Source of the DNA: Candidatus Opimibacter skivensis
GTDB lineage: Bacteria; Bacteroidota; Bacteroidia; Chitinophagales; Saprospiraceae
Assembly (NCBI GenBank): GCA_016722045.1
Contig: JADKGY010000021.1
Location: forward strand, 1 to 21,522
Direction of reading: 5' to 3'
Length of the DNA: 21,522 nucleotides
Shown here piece after piece: positions 17,673 through 21,522 of the stretch. The position numbers were made by a program, and so were the translations under genes. The notes beneath the pieces were generated by a model that was given only the letters and a program-made list of their open reading frames with translations, did not search any database and had not been told where the DNA came from. How positions within the stretch are numbered: the stretch's first letter is position 1; the number at the start of each line of letters is the position of its first letter.

Positions 17673-18236
17673 ATGAGTATTTCTATCAGCCTCGAGAATC
17701 AGGAAAAGGGCTTCATTGATGCCTGTGTCGCCAAGGAACGGTGGGCACAGAAACAGCTATATGAAGACAACTACACCCTGCTCATGGGCGTCTGTCTGCG
17801 CTATTCAAGCAACCAGGACGATGCCCTCGACATCCTCCATGAAGGTTTCATCAAAATCCTCAATAACATTCATAAATACCAGCCCGGTACCTCACTGGTC
17901 GCCTGGATGAGAAGGATTATGGTCAACACGGCGATCGATTATTACAGGATGCAGACCCGCCGCCGCACTGAAGACCTTGAAACTGCCTATAATGTCCAAA
18001 CTAATGAACCTGATGCCCTGAGTAAACTTACTGTCCAGGAAATCATCAAATGCATACAGCGCTTGTCCCCTGCTTATCGTTCTGTCTTTAATCTATATGT
18101 AGTTGAAGGCTTTTCACACAAGGAGATCGCTGATATCCTGGAAATAACAGAGAGCACCAGCAGGTCAAATCTTGTCAAAGCCAGATCAAAGCTTAAAGAT
18201 TTTATTGCTGCAACACTGGGACAACATGCTAAATAA
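17673..18236 (+). CDS. ECF-type RNA polymerase sigma-70 family factor
   Basis: Alternative sigma factor of 187 residues. Region 2 spans ~27-92 with the core-binding and -10 recognition pattern YSSNQDDALDILHEGFIKIL and TSLVAWMRRIMVNTAIDYYR. Region 4 spans ~128-178 with LSPAYRSVFNLYVVEGFSHK and EIADILEITESTSRSNLVKA, the -35 helix-turn-helix. No extra C-terminal domain is seen. Its last codons overlap the start of the next gene by 11 bases, so the two are translationally coupled. Such pairing with a membrane protein suggests that the neighbour controls this factor. Target promoters are unknown. The 135-base gap upstream, shared with the divergent YfiT-like gene, must contain its promoter, but I recognise no clear motif there. 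Confidence 0.93.
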   Translation: MSISISLENQEKGFIDACVAKERWAQKQLYEDNYTLLMGVCLRYSSNQDDALDILHEGFIKILNNIHKYQPGTSLVAWMRRIMVNTAIDYYRMQTRRRTEDLETAYNVQTNEPDALSKLTVQEIIKCIQRLSPAYRSVFNLYVVEGFSHKEIADILEITESTSRSNLVKARSKLKDFIAATLGQHAK

Positions 18237-19937
18237 CCAATGGGAAAAGAATTTGAAGGAACTTTTAGGCGAATACAAGCCTGAAGGACTTCAGCCCAAT
18301 TGGGATGAGTTTGTGAACCAAATGGACCAGATAGCCGAATTGAATAATACGGGTGATGATCCTGCATTCGATGAAAATCTCAAAGAATCATTCAAAAATT
18401 ATGATGTCCCTGGACAAGATATCGGTTGGAATCTAATCAAAGCATCACTCGATGCAGCCGATAAAGAATTTGATGAAGATATCCGCAGACGAATAGCTCA
18501 ATTCGAACCTAAATACGATCCCCGTACCTGGCCATTATTCCTCCAACGTCTCGCTGACAGCAATTTCCTTCGTGCGAAATTGATCGCTATGAAAATCGTA
18601 GAGGTGGCCGCTGTTTTTCTTCTTCTATTTACAGTTGTCAATTTGGGACGGATGGGCAAGCTTCCTTTCGATACCCCATTGTACAATAACGCAAATGATG
18701 CGTTAAAGCCAATTACTCCCCATGATGGTATGGCTGACAATTCAATTCCATTAAATAGAATTGGAAATTTAACTCCTTCAGCTAAAAACAATCCGAACGC
18801 TAAAATCACTTCAAGTAATAAATCAAATCAGGAAGGGATAAATCAAGCAACTCCGAACAGTTTAAACACTAAAACCAATACAGATATAAATTCATTTGTT
18901 TCATCGGGATCGGTACTGAAGACGACTGGTGATCCGCTTATTCAAAAATCAAAAGCTATAACACAATTCATCTGTTGCATTTGTTGATCCATTGCATTCA
19001 TTCGCTGGAATCAATACATTGGAACGAAGCCATAATTTTATTCCCACCACCAGGGAAGCTCTTGAGTCGCTGCAGTATGCAGATGGGTCATCAGCAGATG
19101 ACGACCACCTTTCAACATCTGTGTATTCAGAACCCCGGGAGGGAAATATTAATTTTATCGCCTCTTTGACTTCTCCGGTTCTAGGATTTAGCTACACCAC
19201 TTTTCCACATCCGACTTTCGTAAAACAGCGAAAGACTACGCATACTGTTTTTGAATTCTTACCCAGGTAGATTACAACCGACTCCGGATGCCTGAAGATC
19301 GATTGAGCAGTTCAGGTCGAATCATTGTATTTCCTCAACAGGGTCTTCCAAGCTATGGATATGGCGGAGGATTCACGATTGCACTGAACCATCCAAGATG
19401 GGCGGTGGAAACAGGTCTTATTTACAACTCGAAAACATTTGAACCCGGACGTAAATTATCTGTTGGTACTGCCTTTGATAATGGTACTATTGAGTTTGAA
19501 GCTATGCGTTTACAATTAGTGACTCTGCCTTTGCAAATGAGATACAAGGTGGAAAATAAAGGTCCAATTAAATTCTATGCTCTCGCAGGTTTTGATCTTA
19601 ACCTGATCGTACAATCTGACATTGATGTATCGATCAAATACCATTTCCAGTCATTATCTATCAATGAAAATCCAAACAGCAATCCGAACCTTGCCAATAC
19701 AATTAAAGAATCGAGAAGAGTCAGTGAACATATACGCGATGGTGCACCATTCAGTCCAAAAAGCTTCGTGTCCTGCTGCAGGTTTAGGTCTCAGTATTCA
19801 CTGAATGAACACAAGACTTTTTCATCCAGGCAGCTGCTCATTACCAAATCCCAAATCTTGCGTTCAGCAATAACAATGGAAAACACCTACGGTCTATCTC
19901 CATTCAGACCGGTGTGAGGACGCCATTGGGTAAATAA
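18226..19937 (+). CDS. Sigma-linked trans-envelope protein: triple cytoplasmic motif, TM helix, outer-membrane beta-barrel (frameshifted)
   Basis: From ATG 18226 (MLNNQWEKNLKELLGEYK), overlapping the sigma gene by 11 bases. Residues 6-34, 48-76 and 82-110 are three copies of a 29-residue motif (aromatic, +11 Y/F, +20 W, ending L/M-D/A). One hydrophobic helix follows (~118-140, KLIAMKIVEVAAVFLLLFTV), then a long N/S/T-rich linker. The frame breaks near 18970 and resumes as SVAFVDPLHSFAGINTLERS. It breaks again near 19255 and resumes as QVDYNRLRMPEDR, and breaks near 19770 and again near 19820 before ending SIQTGVRTPLGK with TAA at 19935-19937. The last ~230 residues (YGYGGGFTIALNHPRWAVET, FYALAGFDLNLIV) are an outer-membrane beta-barrel of the PorT/OMP_b-brl type. 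Total ~570 residues. Breaks look like sequencing errors. I infer an anti-sigma or signal-transducing role; the product name is not established. Confidence 0.7.
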
Positions 19938-19955
19938 TATCAATTCCTAAAATAT

Positions 19956-20066
19956 TCTGTTTATCTGTTTATCTGTTTATAGGCTTATTAGCTTATAGGT
20001 TTATTGGCTTATATCAAGGCCACAGCACTTTGCCTATTGCCTATTGCTTATCGCCTATTGTCCATC
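19956..20066. repeat. Three adjacent short tandem-repeat arrays
   Basis: In the 239-base gap between the beta-barrel gene and the peptidase gene there are three arrays in a row. TCTGTTTA is repeated three times exactly (19956-19979). Four 8-base units follow, GCTTATTA, GCTTATAG, GTTTATTG and GCTTATAT (19983-20014). After 17 other bases come five 7-base units, GCCTATT, GCCTATT, GCTTATC, GCCTATT and GTCCATC (20032-20066). No gene or hairpin is evident. There are no spacers of CRISPR type. The arrays may vary in length between strains. Confidence 0.75.
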
Positions 20067-20176
20067 GTCCTTCTTTCGATAATCAACCTTGTTTATTAGA
20101 CCATCATACCTCAATCCCCTTGTCATTACGTTATCTATTCACGAAATTTGCCCACCTTCTACATTAAAAGAATTAC

Positions 20177-21522
20177 ATGAAAAGTAATTGGTTATTTTCC
20201 CTCCTCCTGACAGGATTTATTATCCTTCGCTTTATCCCAGACGCTGGCACAACGCCAGATCACGATCGATGATATATGGACTAATGGTACGTTCCGTTCA
20301 AAAGGAGTACCGGGATTTCGTTTTATGAATGATGGTCACCATTATACAGCGCTTCAGCATAATACGATATTAAAATATGACCTCCGAACCGGTAAAGTGG
20401 TAGACACAATTCTTGATGTCAGTTCTTTGATGTTGCCTGGTGAACTAAATCAAGTCGATGATTACACATTCAGCGATAATGAATCTCAAATCCTTCTCGC
20501 GACAGGCACGGAATCCATATCGCCATTCAACAAAAGAATGGAATTATGTATACAACCTGGCTACAGGAAAACAACCAAGCTATCGGATGTCAATAAGCAA
20601 ATGCATGCCCTTTTTCTCCCTGATGGCAAAAGAGTAGCCTACGTCATGGACAATGACCTTTACTTCAAAAGATCTTGCATCAGGCAAGACGACCCGGGTC
20701 ACTACCGATGGAAAAGTCAATGCGATCATCAACGGATCTTGTGACTGGGTCTAGAAGAAGAATTCCCATTCACAGCATTTTGCATGGTCACCGGACAGTC
20801 GTCATCTTGCGTTTTATCGTTTTGATGAAAGTGCTGTAAAAGAAATCACCATGACAAACTACACCGGTGAAGTATATCCGGAAATGGAAACATTCAATAT
20901 CCAAAAGTAGGAATGGAAAATTCAAGGTGAGTATTCATCTCTATGATCAAAGACGAAGAAAAAAAGCGACTGTCGATCGCAACAGTGATCCGGATGGATA
21001 TATACCCCGAATCAAATGGACTACAGATCCATCAAACCCTGTGTTTTCTGGATGAACAGGCATCGAATCATCTTGATTTACTTCTGGCCAATGCTGCAGA
21101 TGGAAAAACGACAACACTGCTGCAGGAAGAAAACAAATATTATATCGATATCCATGACAATCTTCCTTTCTTGCGGATCAGAGAGGTTTCCATCTGGACA
21201 AATGAGAAAGATGGATTCAATCACATCTATCTCTATGGTATGGATGGAAAGCTAAAGCAAGAATTGACATCAGGCCAATAGGAAGTACCAGAATTTTATG
21301 GCCTCGATGAAAAAAATAAAATGGTGTATTTCCAGGGTGATATGAAATCGCCAATGGAAAGGGAAATTTATAGTGTCGATCTGAATGGAGGTGCTCCGAA
21401 AATGATCAAAGGAGAAACAGGAACAAATTCCGCAGCATTTTCCACGACGTTTGATCTCTTTGTATGGACGCATTCCGGAATTAATACACCGACATCATAT
21501 GTAGTGAATGATCGAAGTGGAA
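20177..21522 (+). CDS. Dipeptidyl peptidase IV, N-terminal beta-propeller part (3' partial, frameshifted)
   Basis: Secreted or periplasmic S9B serine peptidase that removes X-Pro dipeptides. ATG 20177 starts a signal-like MKSNWLFSLLLTGFIIL, then a frame change near 20235 leads to QRQITIDDIWTNGTFRSKG. The propeller domain follows in several frames: VPGFRFMNDGHHYTALQ, YDLRTGKVVDTIL, MHALFLPDGKRVAYVMDNDL, CDWVYEEEF (about 20740), HFAWSPDSRHLAFYRFDE, TNYTGEVYPEMETF, GYIPRIKWTTDP, LLLANAADGKTTTLLQEEN, YYIDIHDNLPFL, EKDGFNHIYLYGMDGKLKQE and SPMEREIYSVDLNG. This is the DPP4 N-terminal region in order. At least six frame changes are needed; most look like indel errors. The window ends before the alpha/beta-hydrolase domain, so the catalytic Ser-Asp-His cannot be checked. 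Confidence 0.88.

Noticed and set aside
18226..18987. Treating the sigma-linked protein as a short 254-residue protein ending at 18987.
   Set aside because: A frame change near 18970 continues smoothly into a beta-barrel sequence, and the breaks match the error-rich end of the window; a single long protein is the better reading, though this needs read support.
19956..20066. Possible CRISPR array.
   Set aside because: Units are 7-8 bases, directly adjacent and without unique spacers; no cas gene nearby.

Overview
The window looks like part of a genome from Bacteroidota, probably the Saprospiraceae/Chitinophagia side. The evidence is gene content and style: a nuoG-to-nuoN complex I cluster, a BirA without a DNA-binding domain next to rsfS and ftsH, a WG-repeat exported protein, an ECF sigma factor followed by a membrane-anchored beta-barrel protein, and an S9B dipeptidyl peptidase. 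No RNA gene, transposase or CRISPR array was seen.

Layout. 1-7508 (+): the 3' part of the nuo operon (end of nuoG, then nuoH, I, J, K, L, M, N), which encodes the iron-sulfur and membrane arms of the respiratory proton-pumping NADH dehydrogenase. 7523-8251 (+): a compact toxin-antitoxin pair (UPF0175 antitoxin, DUF3368/PIN toxin) behind a palindrome, inserted between nuoN and msrB. 8302-8691 (+): methionine sulfoxide reductase B. 8850-11540 (-): a large exported WG-repeat protein. 11822-12025 (-): a small antitoxin-like gene cut by an in-frame amber codon. 12135-14656 (-): rsfS and ftsH, facing away from birA and cinA (14830-16788, +), which abut exactly. 16778-16993: a repeat-rich convergent intergenic region. 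16998-17537 (-): a YfiT/DinB-type metalloenzyme. 17673-19937 (+): an ECF sigma factor overlapping a predicted trans-envelope partner that has three tandem copies of a short cytoplasmic motif, one membrane helix and a C-terminal outer-membrane beta-barrel. 19956-20066: three adjacent short tandem repeat arrays. 20177-21522 (+): the N-terminal propeller part of a dipeptidyl peptidase IV, running off the window.

Quality of the sequence. Reading frames are broken many times in the first ~3.8 kb and the last ~2.6 kb, while the ~15 kb between them is clean. In almost every case the conserved protein continues at once in another frame, and several breaks are one-base changes in homopolymers. I read these as uncorrected sequencing errors at the two ends of a contig, not as gene decay. 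Interrupted genes are therefore given as single features spanning their frames.

The most interesting item is the sigma factor plus three-motif trans-envelope protein (17673-19937). It could be a signalling pair in which an outer-membrane-type barrel is joined in one chain to a cytoplasmic sigma-contacting region.
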